DNA of 64,000 bases from positions 62,001 through 126,000 of the forward strand of contig NZ_PGTS01000004.1 of the NCBI RefSeq assembly GCF_002844235.1. Reading direction: 5' to 3'. The translations under genes and the position numbers were made by a program. Each line of letters opens with the position of its first letter. The stretch's first letter is position 1. This DNA is from Thalassospira povalilytica. GTDB lineage: Bacteria; Pseudomonadota; Alphaproteobacteria; Rhodospirillales; Thalassospiraceae. Positions 17,965-27,836 of this stretch are shown one piece after another. The notes under the pieces are model-generated. The model had not been told where the DNA came from. It worked only from the letters and a program-made list of their open reading frames with translations, and made no database searches.

Positions 17965-18978
17965 TTATTTGCTCTTTTTGCGTCGCCAGTCCCCGCGTTG
18001 CAGGAACACAGCCACGATAATGATCAGCCCCTGAACCGCTCCGTTCAGATAGTTACTGATCGCATCCGTCAAATTCAGGATATTGCCAATGGTGGTCAGC
18101 ATGATTGCACCAACAACCGTGCCCCAGATCCGGCCATAGCCACCTTTAAGCATCGTGCCGCCAATGATCACCGCGGCAATCGCTTCGAGTTCCCAAAGAA
18201 CGCCCGTGGAACTGGATGCAGATCCCAAGCGCGGCACATAGATGATGGTGGCAAGCGACACGCAAAGCCCCTGGATCACATAGGTCATGGTCTTGACCCG
18301 GTCGACATGGATTGCCGAATACCGCGCGACCTGCTCGTTTGATCCGATGGCAAAGCATTTGCGGCCAAACGGCGTCATGTTCAGCAACACATAGCCGGCA
18401 ACCGCGACTGCAAAGAACACCAGAACCGGCACCGGAATGCCCAGAACATCGCCGTAATAGACCGGGCGATAGACACCGCGCACCTCGAAATCAAGCGACA
18501 GCGTCCCGCCATCGGCCATATAGGTCACAAGCGACCGGTAAATCCCCATGGTGCCAAGGGTGACGATGAAAGCTTCGATCTTGCCTTTGGTACTGACAAG
18601 CCCGTTGATCGCACCGGCCCCGACACCCAGAACAATGCTGAGCACAACACCGATCAGAACCGTTTCAATCCCGGCGCCAAGGGTTGCGACCAGCGTGTTC
18701 ATCACAACAATCATCGCACCCGATATAAAGGCCGCCATCGACCCGACCGAAAGATCAATTCCACCAGCGGTAATCACAAAGGTCGCCCCGACCGCGATGA
18801 TCCCGATAAAGGCCGCACGGGTAAAGATATTGGCAAGGTTGCCACCACTCAGGAACGCTTCGTTGATCGCGGTTCCCAGAATGAACAGGCCGACAAGGGC
18901 CAGAAACGGACCCAATGCCTTGAAATCAATAGTGAACCCGCTTGAAGCCGATCTTTCGGTTCGCTCAAGGCTATTCAT
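17965..18978 (-). CDS. Sugar ABC transporter permease (RbsC-like)
   Basis: A protein of about 337 residues with eight to ten membrane helices and the BPD_transp_2 pattern ([26 protein letters not shown] near residues 60-85). The start at 18978 overlaps the end of the ATPase gene by 8 bases, so the two are coupled; the frame is open for 38 more codons upstream but that stretch lies inside the ATPase gene. It forms the membrane channel for the RbsA- and RbsB-like partners on either side. Confidence 0.88.
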   Translation of the reverse strand: MNSLERTERSASSGFTIDFKALGPFLALVGLFILGTAINEAFLSGGNLANIFTRAAFIGIIAVGATFVITAGGIDLSVGSMAAFISGAMIVVMNTLVATLGAGIETVLIGVVLSIVLGVGAGAINGLVSTKGKIEAFIVTLGTMGIYRSLVTYMADGGTLSLDFEVRGVYRPVYYGDVLGIPVPVLVFFAVAVAGYVLLNMTPFGRKCFAIGSNEQVARYSAIHVDRVKTMTYVIQGLCVSLATIIYVPRLGSASSSTGVLWELEAIAAVIIGGTMLKGGYGRIWGTVVGAIMLTTIGNILNLTDAISNYLNGAVQGLIIIVAVFLQRGDWRRKKSK

Positions 18979-20524
18979 GAACAGACACTCCCTGCTTGCC
19001 TGAAATTCCTGTCGCATGCCGCATGATTTCATGTTCGTTGCGGTCGTTTCCTTCAAGAATGCCGGTAATGCACCCGGCTGCCATGACCGCAATACGGTCA
19101 GACAGGCCGAGCATCTCAGGCATTTCAGACGACAGGAGGATGACGGATTTTCCGCGATTGGTCAGATCACCGATGAAATGATAAATCTGGCTTTTGGTGC
19201 CGATATCGATGCCGCGTGTCGGTTCATCGATAATCACGATTTCCGGATCGGTTTCCATGACCTTGGCCAGCAACAGCTTTTGCTGATTGCCGCCGGAAAA
19301 ATCACCGACCTTGGATTTGCGATCGGCGGCCCGAATGTCAAAGGCCTCGATGGCGGCTTCAAGGGCGGCTTCCTCGGCCTTACGGTCAATGATCACCCGC
19401 CCGAATTTCTCCAACGCCAAAAGGGTCAGGTTCGGGCGCATTTCCATATTCAAAAGAAGCCCGCTGCCTTTTCGATCCTTGGTCAGATAGGCAATCCCGC
19501 ACTTTTTGGCGTCCTGAAGACTATTGATCGCGACCGGATTGCCATTGCGTTCGATTTGGCCTGAACTGCGTTCGCGAAGCCCGATGATCGCTTCCATAAG
19601 GGCGGTACGCCCCGCCCCGACGATCCCGGCAAAACCAAGAACCTCGCCGCGTCTAAGATCAAAGCTGGCGTCACGCACCTGACCGTCCACCGACAGATTG
19701 CGTACCGAAAGCGCAACATCACCGGCATGTCCGGGGGTGCGATCGGGGAACATCTGTTTGATGTCACGTCCGACCATCAGGCGCGCCATATCATCCTTTT
19801 CAAGACCCGCGACCGGTTCGGTCGTGATATGGCGGCCATCGCGCAGAACCGTTACCCGGTCAGCAATGGCTTTGATTTCATCAAGTTTGTGGGAAATATA
19901 CAGGATCGCGACACCCTGATCGCGCAGGCGCCTGATCTGGTCAAACAGGATATCGACCTCGCGCCCGGTCAGAACGGCGGTCGGTTCATCGAGGATCAGG
20001 ATATCGGCCTTTTTCGAAAGCGCCTTGGCGATTTCGACCATCTGGCGATCAGAAACCGACAGATCACGGATACGGGTTTTGGGATCAACATCACATTGTA
20101 ACTGGCTCAGAAGCTTTGCGGCTTCCTGTCGCATCGTGGCTTTATCAAGGAACCAGCCACGCTTGATCTCGCGCCCCAGAAAGATGTTTTCTTCAACGGT
20201 CAGCTGTTCGGCAAGGTTCAGTTCCTGATGGATCAGGATCACACCGTGATTTTCACCGGCCTCGCTGTCATGAAAGGTGACTGGCGCCCCATCAAGAACA
20301 AGTTCGCCGCTGCTGGGCTGATGATAACCGGACAGGATTTTCACAAGTGTCGATTTGCCAGCACCGTTTTCCCCCAACAGCGCATGAACTTCACCGGCCA
20401 TCAGGTCGATGGAAACATCAAAAAGGACCTGTGCAGATCCGAATGACTTGCAAATCTGCCGACCGGACAGGCGTGTGCGCACCTGTTGATCGGGATTAAC
20501 GGCGTGAACGGCCGCATCCGTCAT
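18971..20524 (-). CDS. Sugar ABC transporter ATPase (RbsA-like, two domains)
   Basis: A 517-residue ATPase with two ABC domains, normal for the RbsA/XylG/MglA class. The first has Walker [10 protein letters not shown] near residue 54 and signature LSVSDRQ. The second has the degenerate Walker [10 protein letters not shown] (Lys replaced by Arg) and signature FSGGNQQ, as usual in the class. It energises import by the downstream permease. The promoter must lie in the 255-base gap to the divergent lacI-type gene, where two operators are found. Confidence 0.92.
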   Translation of the reverse strand: MTDAAVHAVNPDQQVRTRLSGRQICKSFGSAQVLFDVSIDLMAGEVHALLGENGAGKSTLVKILSGYHQPSSGELVLDGAPVTFHDSEAGENHGVILIHQELNLAEQLTVEENIFLGREIKRGWFLDKATMRQEAAKLLSQLQCDVDPKTRIRDLSVSDRQMVEIAKALSKKADILILDEPTAVLTGREVDILFDQIRRLRDQGVAILYISHKLDEIKAIADRVTVLRDGRHITTEPVAGLEKDDMARLMVGRDIKQMFPDRTPGHAGDVALSVRNLSVDGQVRDASFDLRRGEVLGFAGIVGAGRTALMEAIIGLRERSSGQIERNGNPVAINSLQDAKKCGIAYLTKDRKGSGLLLNMEMRPNLTLLALEKFGRVIIDRKAEEAALEAAIEAFDIRAADRKSKVGDFSGGNQQKLLLAKVMETDPEIVIIDEPTRGIDIGTKSQIYHFIGDLTNRGKSVILLSSEMPEMLGLSDRIAVMAAGCITGILEGNDRNEHEIMRHATGISGKQGVSVHE

Positions 20525-20658
20525 GAATGTATCCTCCCTGGCGTCGCATTTTTTTTGCGATCAGCTTTTAGCACCGCGTGCCGCGATAAATGCCCCGCCC
20601 GGGCGCATTGGGCGCCAACAGACCGGCCATTCACCTGAACTGGCGGTATTTATCACTG

Positions 20659-20693
20659 TGTAAACGTTTTCATTTTGAATGTAAACCTTTACA
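20659..20693. promoter_or_regulatory. Twin LacI-type operators
   Basis: Two similar sites lie between the divergent ABC operon and its LacI regulator: TGTAAACGTTTTCA (20659-20672) and TGTAAACCTTTACA (20680-20693). The second has perfect TGTAAA/TTTACA arms. Their centres are 21 bases apart, two helical turns, so both face the same side of the helix. This is the spacing expected for cooperative binding by a LacI-family protein that controls both directions. Confidence 0.75.
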
Positions 20694-20779
20694 TTTTCAT
20701 GATTGTGACCAAAATCACCACCGACAACGATGTATCGAATGCCGCTGGACAGGGTTTATCGGGCGGAGTAGGAAGAAGC

Positions 20780-21814
20780 ATGAGTGAAAAAATCGCGACG
20801 ATTGAAGATGTTGCCCGCCATGCAGGGGTATCTATTGCCACTGTCAGCCGGGCCTTGCACAAACCTGATGTGGTTTCCGAAACCACACGCGAAAAAGTGC
20901 AAACTGCGATCGCCGCGACCGGCTATACCGCCAATGTCATGGCCAGAAACCTGCGCCTGAACCGTTCGGGCATGATCCTTTTGCTGGTGCCTGACATCGG
21001 AAATCCGTTCTTTTCGGCGATTCTGTCCGGAATCGAAAAAGGTGCTAGCCAGGCGGGCTATAATGTCCTAATCGGTGATACACAAAACGATCCCGAACGC
21101 GAAGCCACCTATGCCGCCTATCTGCGCAGCAATCAGGCCGATGCCATGATCCTGCTGAACGGGCGTCTTCCTGCATCGCTTGCCAATGCTCCGGCCAATG
21201 CCACGCCGCCGGTGGTTGTTGCCTGCGAACGGATCCCGGGCTGCGCCTTGCCAACCGTGATCATTGACAATGACGAGGCATCCTTTATCGCCAACTGTCA
21301 CCTGACAGAGCTTGGCCATACCCGCATCGCCCATGTCAGCGGCCCATCCACCAACATCCTGACCACGGACCGCGTTGCCGGATATCGCCGCGCCCTCGAA
21401 ACCGCCGGCATTGCCCATGACCCGGCCCTGATTTATCGCGGGGATTTCTCGATTGATTCGGGTATTGCAGCAGGCCGGGCGCTTCTAGCCGACCCTGAAA
21501 CCCGGCCGACCGCCGTTTCCTGTGCCAGTGATGGCATGGCCATCGGCGTGATTGTTGCTGCCAAGGAATATGGGCTTCGTATCCCCGAAGATGTATCGGT
21601 GGTCGGCTTTGACGATATTCCCCATGCCGCGGCTTATGATCCGCCCATCACCACCGTTCGTCAGCCGCGCCGCCGCCTTGGCGAACAGGCAATCAGCCTG
21701 CTTCTTGACCGTCTGGGATCAAAGGGGATGTTTGAACATCGCGAACCCGGTCCGGTCATTATCCCGACCGAACTGATCATCCGCCAAAGCAGCGGCCCCT
21801 GCCCGGCATCCTGA
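20780..21814 (+). CDS. LacI-family transcriptional regulator
   Basis: A protein of about 344 residues with an N-terminal LacI helix-turn-helix ([20 protein letters not shown], residues ~7-26), a hinge, and a type 1 periplasmic-binding-like effector domain. The start at 20780 has GGAG and GGAAG upstream; the longer frame from 20675 would run through the operators. It is divergent from the sugar ABC operon and very probably represses that operon and itself through the two sites at 20659-20693. The inducer is likely the imported sugar. Confidence 0.9.
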   Translation: MSEKIATIEDVARHAGVSIATVSRALHKPDVVSETTREKVQTAIAATGYTANVMARNLRLNRSGMILLLVPDIGNPFFSAILSGIEKGASQAGYNVLIGDTQNDPEREATYAAYLRSNQADAMILLNGRLPASLANAPANATPPVVVACERIPGCALPTVIIDNDEASFIANCHLTELGHTRIAHVSGPSTNILTTDRVAGYRRALETAGIAHDPALIYRGDFSIDSGIAAGRALLADPETRPTAVSCASDGMAIGVIVAAKEYGLRIPEDVSVVGFDDIPHAAAYDPPITTVRQPRRRLGEQAISLLLDRLGSKGMFEHREPGPVIIPTELIIRQSSGPCPAS

Positions 21815-21874
21815 CACATAAGGAACCATCGCAGCCCGAACCGGTCAGCGATCTTTCATCGGCAGAACGCCCGA

Positions 21875-22363
21875 TCAGTCGCCGGAAATCTTTTTCCATT
21901 CACCAATGACCGCACGGGCATTGCCTTCGTGATCATGTCCGGACTTGGCACTTTCGGATGCAAAAATCTCGAACCGGATGCCATTGGGATCGCGAATGAA
22001 AAGACGCCGCGACTGTCCGTCATCTTCATTGTGATAGACGACCTTGTGCTGAAACAGATGATTTTGCCAGGCAATCACATCGCGTGGCGCGGCACAGCGC
22101 AACCCGATATGAAACACATCATCTGGCATATGCGGATCATCGGGATAAGGCCCGGTATCCGCCGGCCAGTCATAAAAGGACAATCTGGTCCCGTCAGGCA
22201 GCGCATAGGTAATCAGCAAATAATCGCTTTTCCAGGACGGGCTGTAACCGCTTTCGGCATGAACAAGCTTGGCCGCCAGCACCTTGGAATAAAAGTGGTC
22301 GGTTGCTTCAAGGTCGCGGGTTGGAAACGCAAGATGGTCTACACTGACTGCTGCAGGTTGCAT
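21875..22363 (-). CDS. VOC-family (glyoxalase/dioxygenase fold) protein
   Basis: A 162-residue vicinal-oxygen-chelate protein. Likely metal ligands are visible: His in SVDHLAFPT near residue 10, His in FHIGLRC and Glu in NGIRFEIF, spread over two beta-alpha-beta-beta-beta modules. Very good ribosome site (GGAGGAAACCATG). It is alone, convergent with the lacI-type gene. Possible roles include lactoylglutathione lyase-like isomerase, extradiol dioxygenase or resistance protein; I cannot choose. Confidence 0.8.
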   Translation of the reverse strand: MQPAAVSVDHLAFPTRDLEATDHFYSKVLAAKLVHAESGYSPSWKSDYLLITYALPDGTRLSFYDWPADTGPYPDDPHMPDDVFHIGLRCAAPRDVIAWQNHLFQHKVVYHNEDDGQSRRLFIRDPNGIRFEIFASESAKSGHDHEGNARAVIGEWKKISGD

Positions 22364-23174
22364 GGTTTCCTCCGTCTTTGTGGGTCCCTACCGCCCCAAC
22401 GCCCGTGATCGGAAAATGATCCGTCACGGGGTTTGCGTTTTGCCGGTGCATCGGGTTCCGGTCTGGCGGGGGTGCTGGCACACCCGTCCAAGAACATTAT
22501 TCCACCATCACCCTTACCGGCGTCACATTGCGGGGCCGCTCCGTTGGCGGGCGGGTCATGATCGATCAAACCATGCGCACCGCCCATAACTATCAGATAG
22601 GCAATGGCAAACCGAAATCAATGCGACCAGATACCAGATGCCCGCGCGCACGCATGACATGTCCCGATGCGCGATACCCAGCGCAAAGCCGCCCTGCATC
22701 GCGAAAGTCCGGTGGGGTTTCCAACCGAATACACATCAAAACAATAACATCGCCCCCAGGATCACCGCATCGCATCACGGCTAAGCACTTGGTTATTTTG
22801 GCGAATACACATCGGTCCGGGGTGTTTTGCAAATCCCGGCAGTGCCGTTACAATCATGTTAAACAGTTCGGACTTTGGAATGCGGTATTGACCACCCTGC
22901 CCCCCGCTGCTATTGGGTCGCGGCAGATACGCAGAAACACGCGCAGCCCTTATCGGCTGACTTTGGCAACAACTCAAATGACGGGGACGAAGTGATGAAT
23001 GAATACAGTTTATCTGTCTCTGTCTATTGGATCACGCATCGTCTTGCTGATCACTAGTTGATCCGGTTGTTTTCCACCAGATTGGTGACTGCCCGAAACC
23101 CGGAAACTGGCGCAAACCGCCACGTATCGCGTTTCATCCGCATTTTCCCGTGACATAGTTGTAGAGAGCCGCCT
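22364..23174. other. Gene-poor region with a possible degraded membrane-protein gene
   Basis: No intact gene is convincing in these 811 bases. On the minus strand between about 22870 and 22500 there are hydrophobic pieces in different frames (VILGAMLLF, then FAMQGGFALGI and WYLVALIS, then AIAYLIVMGGAHGLI) separated by a stop codon and a frame change. This looks like a broken small membrane-protein gene. A hairpin at 22402-22430 (CCCGTGA/TCACGGG with an inner CGG/CCG) lies just beyond it. The plus-strand open frame at 22528-22995 has no protein-like composition. The upstream part near 23000-23174 should hold the nspC promoter, which I cannot place. Confidence 0.35.
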
Positions 23175-24272
23175 ATGCCCGCAACGCCCTATTATCTGAT
23201 CGACAAATCCAAGCTGCTGCGCAACATGGAAAAGATCGCCTATGTGCGCGAACATTCCGGTGCAAAGGCGCTTTTGGCGCTCAAATGCTTTGCGACCTGG
23301 TCGGTTTTTGATTTCATGTCCGATTATATGGATGGCACGACGTCTTCGTCGCTTCATGAAGTCAAACTGGGTCGTCAGAAATTCGGCAAGGAAACCCATG
23401 CATACAGCGTGGCCTATTCCGACAGCGAAATCGCCGAAGTCATCGAAAATGCCGACAAGATCATTTTCAATTCGATCAGCCAGCTGACCCGGTTCAGCGC
23501 ACAGGCATCGGGCATTGTGCGCGGCCTTCGCCTTAATCCGCAGGTATCGACTTCAAGCTTTGATCTGGCCGATCCGGCGCGCCCGTTTTCGCGCCTGGGC
23601 GAATGGGATGTCACCAAGGTCGAAGCGGTGATGGATCAGATTTCCGGCTTCATGATTCACAATAACTGTGAAAATGCCGACTTTGATCTGTTTGACCGGA
23701 TGCTTGGCAATATCGAGGAAAAATTCGGATCGCTGCTGTCGCGTGTTGAATGGGTCAGTCTTGGTGGCGGCATTCATTTCACCGGTGATGACTACCCGCT
23801 CGATAAATTCTGTGCGCGCCTTAAGGCATTTTCCGAAAAATTCGGCGTGCAGGTTTATCTGGAGCCGGGCGAAGCTTCGATCACCAAAAGCACGACCCTT
23901 GAAGTCACCGTGCTTGATACCCTGTTTAACGGCAAGAACCTTGCCATCGTTGATAGCTCGATCGAGGCCCATATGCTCGATCTTCTGATCTATCGCGAAA
24001 GCGCAAAGGTCCTGCCCAACAAGGGCGACCATCATTACATGATCTGCGGCAAGTCCTGCCTTGCCGGTGATGTCTTTGGCGAATTTGATTTCGAAAACGA
24101 GATCAAGGTAGGCGACCGTATCTCCATTCAGGATGCGGCCGGTTACACCATGGTCAAAAAGAACTGGTTCAACGGGGTCGGCATGCCGTCCATCGTGATC
24201 CGGGAACTGGACGGAACTGAACGCGTTATTCGCGAGTTCACTTTTGATGACTACGTATCGAGCCTTTCGTAA
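23175..24272 (+). CDS. nspC: Carboxynorspermidine/carboxyspermidine decarboxylase
   Basis: A 365-residue fold-type III PLP decarboxylase related to alanine racemase and ornithine decarboxylase. The PLP lysine is in LLALKCFATW (Lys37), the family hallmark for NspC; a glycine-rich loop (SLGGGIHFTG) and EPGEAS further on help bind PLP. It decarboxylates carboxy(nor)spermidine to (nor)spermidine, the last step of the route that makes spermidine without decarboxylated S-adenosylmethionine. It is followed after 76 bases by the matching dehydrogenase gene. Confidence 0.93.
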   Translation: MPATPYYLIDKSKLLRNMEKIAYVREHSGAKALLALKCFATWSVFDFMSDYMDGTTSSSLHEVKLGRQKFGKETHAYSVAYSDSEIAEVIENADKIIFNSISQLTRFSAQASGIVRGLRLNPQVSTSSFDLADPARPFSRLGEWDVTKVEAVMDQISGFMIHNNCENADFDLFDRMLGNIEEKFGSLLSRVEWVSLGGGIHFTGDDYPLDKFCARLKAFSEKFGVQVYLEPGEASITKSTTLEVTVLDTLFNGKNLAIVDSSIEAHMLDLLIYRESAKVLPNKGDHHYMICGKSCLAGDVFGEFDFENEIKVGDRISIQDAAGYTMVKKNWFNGVGMPSIVIRELDGTERVIREFTFDDYVSSLS

Positions 24273-24348
24273 ATCGAAAGCGCACTTTTCATAGCGAACC
24301 GGAGCACGGGTGCTCCACCTCTCAAAACAAGGGAGTTTTTGGCCCGAC

Positions 24349-25590
24349 ATGAAAAAGAATGTTCTGATTATCGGCGCAGGTGGCGTCGCACAGGTCGTAG
24401 CACATAAATGTGCGCAGCATAATGACGTGCTTGGCGATATCCATATCGCTTCGCGTACTGCTGCGAAGTGCCAGGCAATCATCGACAGCATCCATGAAAA
24501 GAAAAACCTGAAGAACCCCGGCGTTCTTGAAGGTCATGCACTTGATGCCACGGATGTCGATGCAACCGCCGCCCTGATCGAGAAAACCGGCAGCCAGATC
24601 GTCATCAATGTCGGGTCTGCTTTCATCAATATGCCGGTGATGTCGGCCTGCATCAAAACCGGTGTCGCCTATCTCGATACCGCCATCCATGAAGAGCAGG
24701 ATAAAATCTGCGAAACCCCGCCATGGTATGCCAACTATGAATGGAAGCGCCGCGAAGAATGCGAAAAGGCCGGTACCACCGCAATCCTCGGTGTCGGCTT
24801 TGATCCGGGCGTTGTGAATGCCTATGCCAAACTGGCGGTCGAAGACTATTTCGACAAAATTGACTCGATTGACATCATCGACATCAATGCCGGCAGCCAC
24901 GGCAAATATTTTGCCACCAACTTCGATCCGGAAATCAACTTCCGCGAATTCACCGGCACCGTCTATTCCTGGCAGGATAACGAGTGGAAATCGAATAAGA
25001 TGTTCGAGATCAAAAAGATCTGGGACATGCCGGTGGTCGGCGAAAGCCAGACCTTTATGACCGGCCATGACGAAGTCCATTCCCTGTCCCAGAATCTTGA
25101 CGTTCCGAACGTTCGTTTCTGGATGGGCTTTGGCGATCACTACGTCAATGTGTTCACGGTTCTGAAAAATATCGGCCTTCTGTCCGAACAGCCGGTCAAA
25201 ACCGCCGAGGGCCTTGAAGTTGTGCCGCTCAAGGTCGTAAAGGCCTGCCTGCCCGATCCGAGCTCGCTCGCACCTGATTACACCGGTAAAACCTGCATCG
25301 GTGATCTGGTCAAGGGTACGAAGGATGGCAAGGAAACCGAAGTCCTGATCTATAACGTGGCCGATCACAAGGACGCCTATAACGAAGTCGGAAGCCAGGG
25401 CATTTCCTATACCGCCGGTGTGCCGCCGGTTGCTGCCGCGATGCTGATTGCCACGGGCGAATGGGATGTGAAGAAAATGGCCAATGTCGAAGAACTTCCG
25501 GCCAAGCCGTTCCTGAATCTGCTTAATGGCATGGGTCTTCCGACCCGCATCAAGGACGCCAATGGCGACCGGGCACTCGACTTTTCCTAA
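24349..25590 (+). CDS. Carboxy(nor)spermidine dehydrogenase (saccharopine dehydrogenase-like)
   Basis: A 413-residue protein of the saccharopine dehydrogenase family, starting with an NADP-binding Rossmann motif (VLIIGAGGVAQVV, residues 4-16). In this gene pair the enzyme condenses aspartate semialdehyde with putrescine (or diaminopropane) and reduces the imine to carboxyspermidine, which NspC decarboxylates. The start at 24349 gives the Rossmann motif at the extreme N-terminus; the frame is open 13 codons upstream. A strong terminator follows. Confidence 0.92.
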   Translation: MKKNVLIIGAGGVAQVVAHKCAQHNDVLGDIHIASRTAAKCQAIIDSIHEKKNLKNPGVLEGHALDATDVDATAALIEKTGSQIVINVGSAFINMPVMSACIKTGVAYLDTAIHEEQDKICETPPWYANYEWKRREECEKAGTTAILGVGFDPGVVNAYAKLAVEDYFDKIDSIDIIDINAGSHGKYFATNFDPEINFREFTGTVYSWQDNEWKSNKMFEIKKIWDMPVVGESQTFMTGHDEVHSLSQNLDVPNVRFWMGFGDHYVNVFTVLKNIGLLSEQPVKTAEGLEVVPLKVVKACLPDPSSLAPDYTGKTCIGDLVKGTKDGKETEVLIYNVADHKDAYNEVGSQGISYTAGVPPVAAAMLIATGEWDVKKMANVEELPAKPFLNLLNGMGLPTRIKDANGDRALDFS

Positions 25591-25616
25591 GTCCGGGTGA
25601 CATCAGAAATACAAAG

Positions 25617-25645
25617 AAAATGGCGGGTTTTGGCCCGCCATTTTT
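25617..25645. terminator. Bidirectional terminator between spermidine and Lrp genes
   Basis: AAAATGGCGGG (25617-25627) and CCCGCCATTTTT (25634-25645) form a 7-base GC stem extended by A-T pairs, with a TTTTGG loop. T-runs occur on both strands. It ends the plus-strand nspC operon and the convergent minus-strand lrp-type gene. Confidence 0.88.
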
Positions 25646-26082
25646 CATTTAAGCGATCCGAGAACCGCAAGACTTTCATATCGCTTGATATAGGGTTCAT
25701 GAAACACCCGATCGACAAAGGCACTGTATTCTTCCATGTCACCGACCTGAATGCGCAGCACAAAGTCATGGGCACCGGTGACGTGATGGCACTGCACGAC
25801 TTCGGGCATTTTGGCGAATTCTTCGCGCATCAGCATATACCGGTCCGGGCGATCACGTTCCATGGTCAGCAGCACGATCACGGTCATGCGCTTGCCAAAT
25901 ACCTTGGGCGATACCACCGCAACATCACGTTCAATCACCCCGGTTTCACGCAAACGCTGAACACGGCGCAGGCATGCCGCCGACGAAAGCCCAACTTTCC
26001 CCGCCAGTTCATTGCCTGTCATGCGGCTGTTTTCCTGCAACAGCTCCAGCAGGCGATAGTCGAATTTATCGAGTTCCGCCAC
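25645..26082 (-). CDS. Lrp/AsnC-family transcriptional regulator
   Basis: A 145-residue Lrp-type protein: winged helix-turn-helix at residues 4-60 (LDKFDYRLLELLQENSRMT, then SSAACLRRVQRL) and a C-terminal ligand-binding RAM domain. The frame begins with GTG at 26082. It is convergent with the spermidine genes and divergent from the DUF1127 gene. Its target is unknown; regulation of the neighbouring genes is possible but not shown by the sequence. Confidence 0.87.
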   Translation of the reverse strand: MAELDKFDYRLLELLQENSRMTGNELAGKVGLSSAACLRRVQRLRETGVIERDVAVVSPKVFGKRMTVIVLLTMERDRPDRYMLMREEFAKMPEVVQCHHVTGAHDFVLRIQVGDMEEYSAFVDRVFHEPYIKRYESLAVLGSLK

Positions 26083-26327
26083 GTTTCGAATTCCCGGCTC
26101 GTGATGATGCCATGTTAACCCATCAATCAGGTTCGGCCCCTAACACCCTGTAACCAAACATGGCGCAGGCCGCAAACGAAAGAAAATCGTTTTTACAGAA
26201 TTTTTGCGAAAATCTCGCACTAATTTGCGAAGTTTGCGCGCCAATTCACATAAGTCAGGCGTAAATTGTTTTCGGGTTCAGAGGAAACTCTGCCCCTTAT
26301 TAGCAAACAAACTAGCGAGCCAGCATC

Positions 26328-26561
26328 ATGCCAGCACAGTTTACGAATGACTCCCTCGTCGCCACCACCAATGTAGCGCCGGTTTCGGGCGCATCCATCT
26401 GGCGCTGGCTCGTCCTTTTGCCCCGCAAATGGGCCCATACCCACAAGGTCGCGCGCGACACCGAAATGCTTCGCCATGCCCCGCGTGAACGCCTTGAAGA
26501 TATCGGCATTGCCCGCAGCGACATTGACTTTGCCTGCGAACACGGCCACGCCCCGCGGTAA
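26328..26561 (+). CDS. DUF1127 (YjiS-like) small protein
   Basis: A 77-residue protein. The second half matches DUF1127: a Trp-rich amphipathic start (IWRWLVLLPRKW, residues 24-35) and a helix ending LEDIGIARSDID. Arg-rich DUF1127 proteins in alphaproteobacteria have been linked to RNA metabolism, phosphate or stress responses. The upstream region (26083-26327) is AT-rich and holds three TTTGCG boxes. A strong terminator follows, so it is a single-gene unit. Confidence 0.8.
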   Translation: MPAQFTNDSLVATTNVAPVSGASIWRWLVLLPRKWAHTHKVARDTEMLRHAPRERLEDIGIARSDIDFACEHGHAPR

Positions 26562-26617
26562 TTCACATCCCCCCAAAAAAAGATGGCAGACACGTGCCCC
26601 ACACAGTCTGACCAACT

Positions 26618-26660
26618 AAAAAAGCCTGTCCATGCACACTGCATCGACAGGCTTTTTTTT
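26618..26660. terminator. Bidirectional terminator after the DUF1127 gene
   Basis: GCCTGTC (26624-26630) and GACAGGC (26646-26652) form a 7-base stem, flanked by six A on the left and eight T on the right, so the stem extends and works on both strands. It serves the DUF1127 gene and the convergent hydroxyacid oxidase gene. Confidence 0.9.
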
Positions 26661-26689
26661 AAGATAAGACCGTCGCCATTAAAAAGCGG

Positions 26690-27832
26690 TCATGCGATTC
26701 CGTTTTTCCGGAAAGCATCAATATCCTTGGCACCGGCAAAAACCAGATTGCTTTGCATTTCTTCGATCAGCATCGTCAGGATATCGAAAGCCCCCTGCTC
26801 CCCGCCTGCGGCAAGACCATAAAGCGGCAACCGTCCAATCATGACCGCATCTGCCCCAAGCGCCAGATATTTAAGGGCGTCACTGCCGCGACGAATCCCG
26901 CTATCGGCCATGACAATCATCTGATCGCCAACCGCCTCAACAATTTCAGGCAAAACCTCTGCCGGGACCTCAGCGACGTCAAAGTTCCGCCCGCCATGGG
27001 CTGAAACAACAATGCCATCAACCCCCAATGCGCGAGCCTTGATGGCATCATCGACAGACAACACACCCTTAATGATGATCCGACCAGTCCAGTGTTTCCG
27101 GATTTCCACAATATCGTCCCAGCTGATGCCATTTTCGATTTTGATATCTTCGGCGATGGCGGCACGGGTGATTGCGGTTTTGAATTCTGCCGGATAATGG
27201 GCATAGGTCGGCATGCCCGTGGTCATCAGATACCGCAACATCACCGAACACAGCCAACCGGGCCGGGACGCGACATCGCAAATCCCGCGCACAGACGGCA
27301 CGAACGGAACAGAGAATCCGTTGCGTTGATTATAGTCACGCTTGGGCGAAAGCGGTGTGTCGGCCGTTATTACCAGTGTCGAAACACCACTGTTCCTAGC
27401 ACGATCAAGCAACCCCCATGTCAGGTCACGATTACGCCAGACATATAGTTGCAGCCACAATTCGGCATCGGGCGCACCTTTGCGAATGTCGTCAATCGCC
27501 GTGACTGACTGGGTTGAAACACAAAACGGTATCCCAAGCCGCCCGGCAATGCGGGCCAGCTTGGTTTCCCCGTCATGGGATACCAGCCCCGCCAATGCGG
27601 TCGGGGCAATAATTAATGGTGTCGGATATGTGCGATCAAACAGCGAAACCGTCATGTCACTGCTGGAATGCCCGGTCAGGACCGAGGGACGAAACTTGAT
27701 CGCGTCGAGCGAACGGCGGATATCATCCATCGCCAGTTCGGCCTCGGTGCCACGATCAATATATTCGAACAACCCTTTTGGCAGACGCCGTTTGGCCGCT
27801 GCCCGGTAGTCACTGCTATTAAGCAACGCCAT
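26690..27832 (-). CDS. FMN-dependent L-2-hydroxyacid oxidase/dehydrogenase (LldD/GOX family)
   Basis: A 380-residue TIM-barrel flavoprotein of the glycolate oxidase/L-lactate dehydrogenase family. Family marks include IIAPTALAGL near residue 75, the FMN-binding lysine in IIIKGVLS and the catalytic histidine in VSAHGGRNFD. It oxidises an L-2-hydroxy acid to a 2-keto acid. It lies 4 bases after the XRE-cupin regulator gene and is divergent from a TRAP operon whose last gene encodes a D-specific counterpart. L-lactate, glycolate, mandelate and others are all possible substrates. Confidence 0.9.
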   Translation of the reverse strand: MALLNSSDYRAAAKRRLPKGLFEYIDRGTEAELAMDDIRRSLDAIKFRPSVLTGHSSSDMTVSLFDRTYPTPLIIAPTALAGLVSHDGETKLARIAGRLGIPFCVSTQSVTAIDDIRKGAPDAELWLQLYVWRNRDLTWGLLDRARNSGVSTLVITADTPLSPKRDYNQRNGFSVPFVPSVRGICDVASRPGWLCSVMLRYLMTTGMPTYAHYPAEFKTAITRAAIAEDIKIENGISWDDIVEIRKHWTGRIIIKGVLSVDDAIKARALGVDGIVVSAHGGRNFDVAEVPAEVLPEIVEAVGDQMIVMADSGIRRGSDALKYLALGADAVMIGRLPLYGLAAGGEQGAFDILTMLIEEMQSNLVFAGAKDIDAFRKNGIA

Positions 27833-27836
27833 CAGA

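Noticed and set aside
22528-22995. A 155-residue plus-strand open frame in the gene-poor region
   Set aside because: Arg/Pro/Thr-rich composition, no ribosome site and no domain; the minus-strand fragments look more protein-like.
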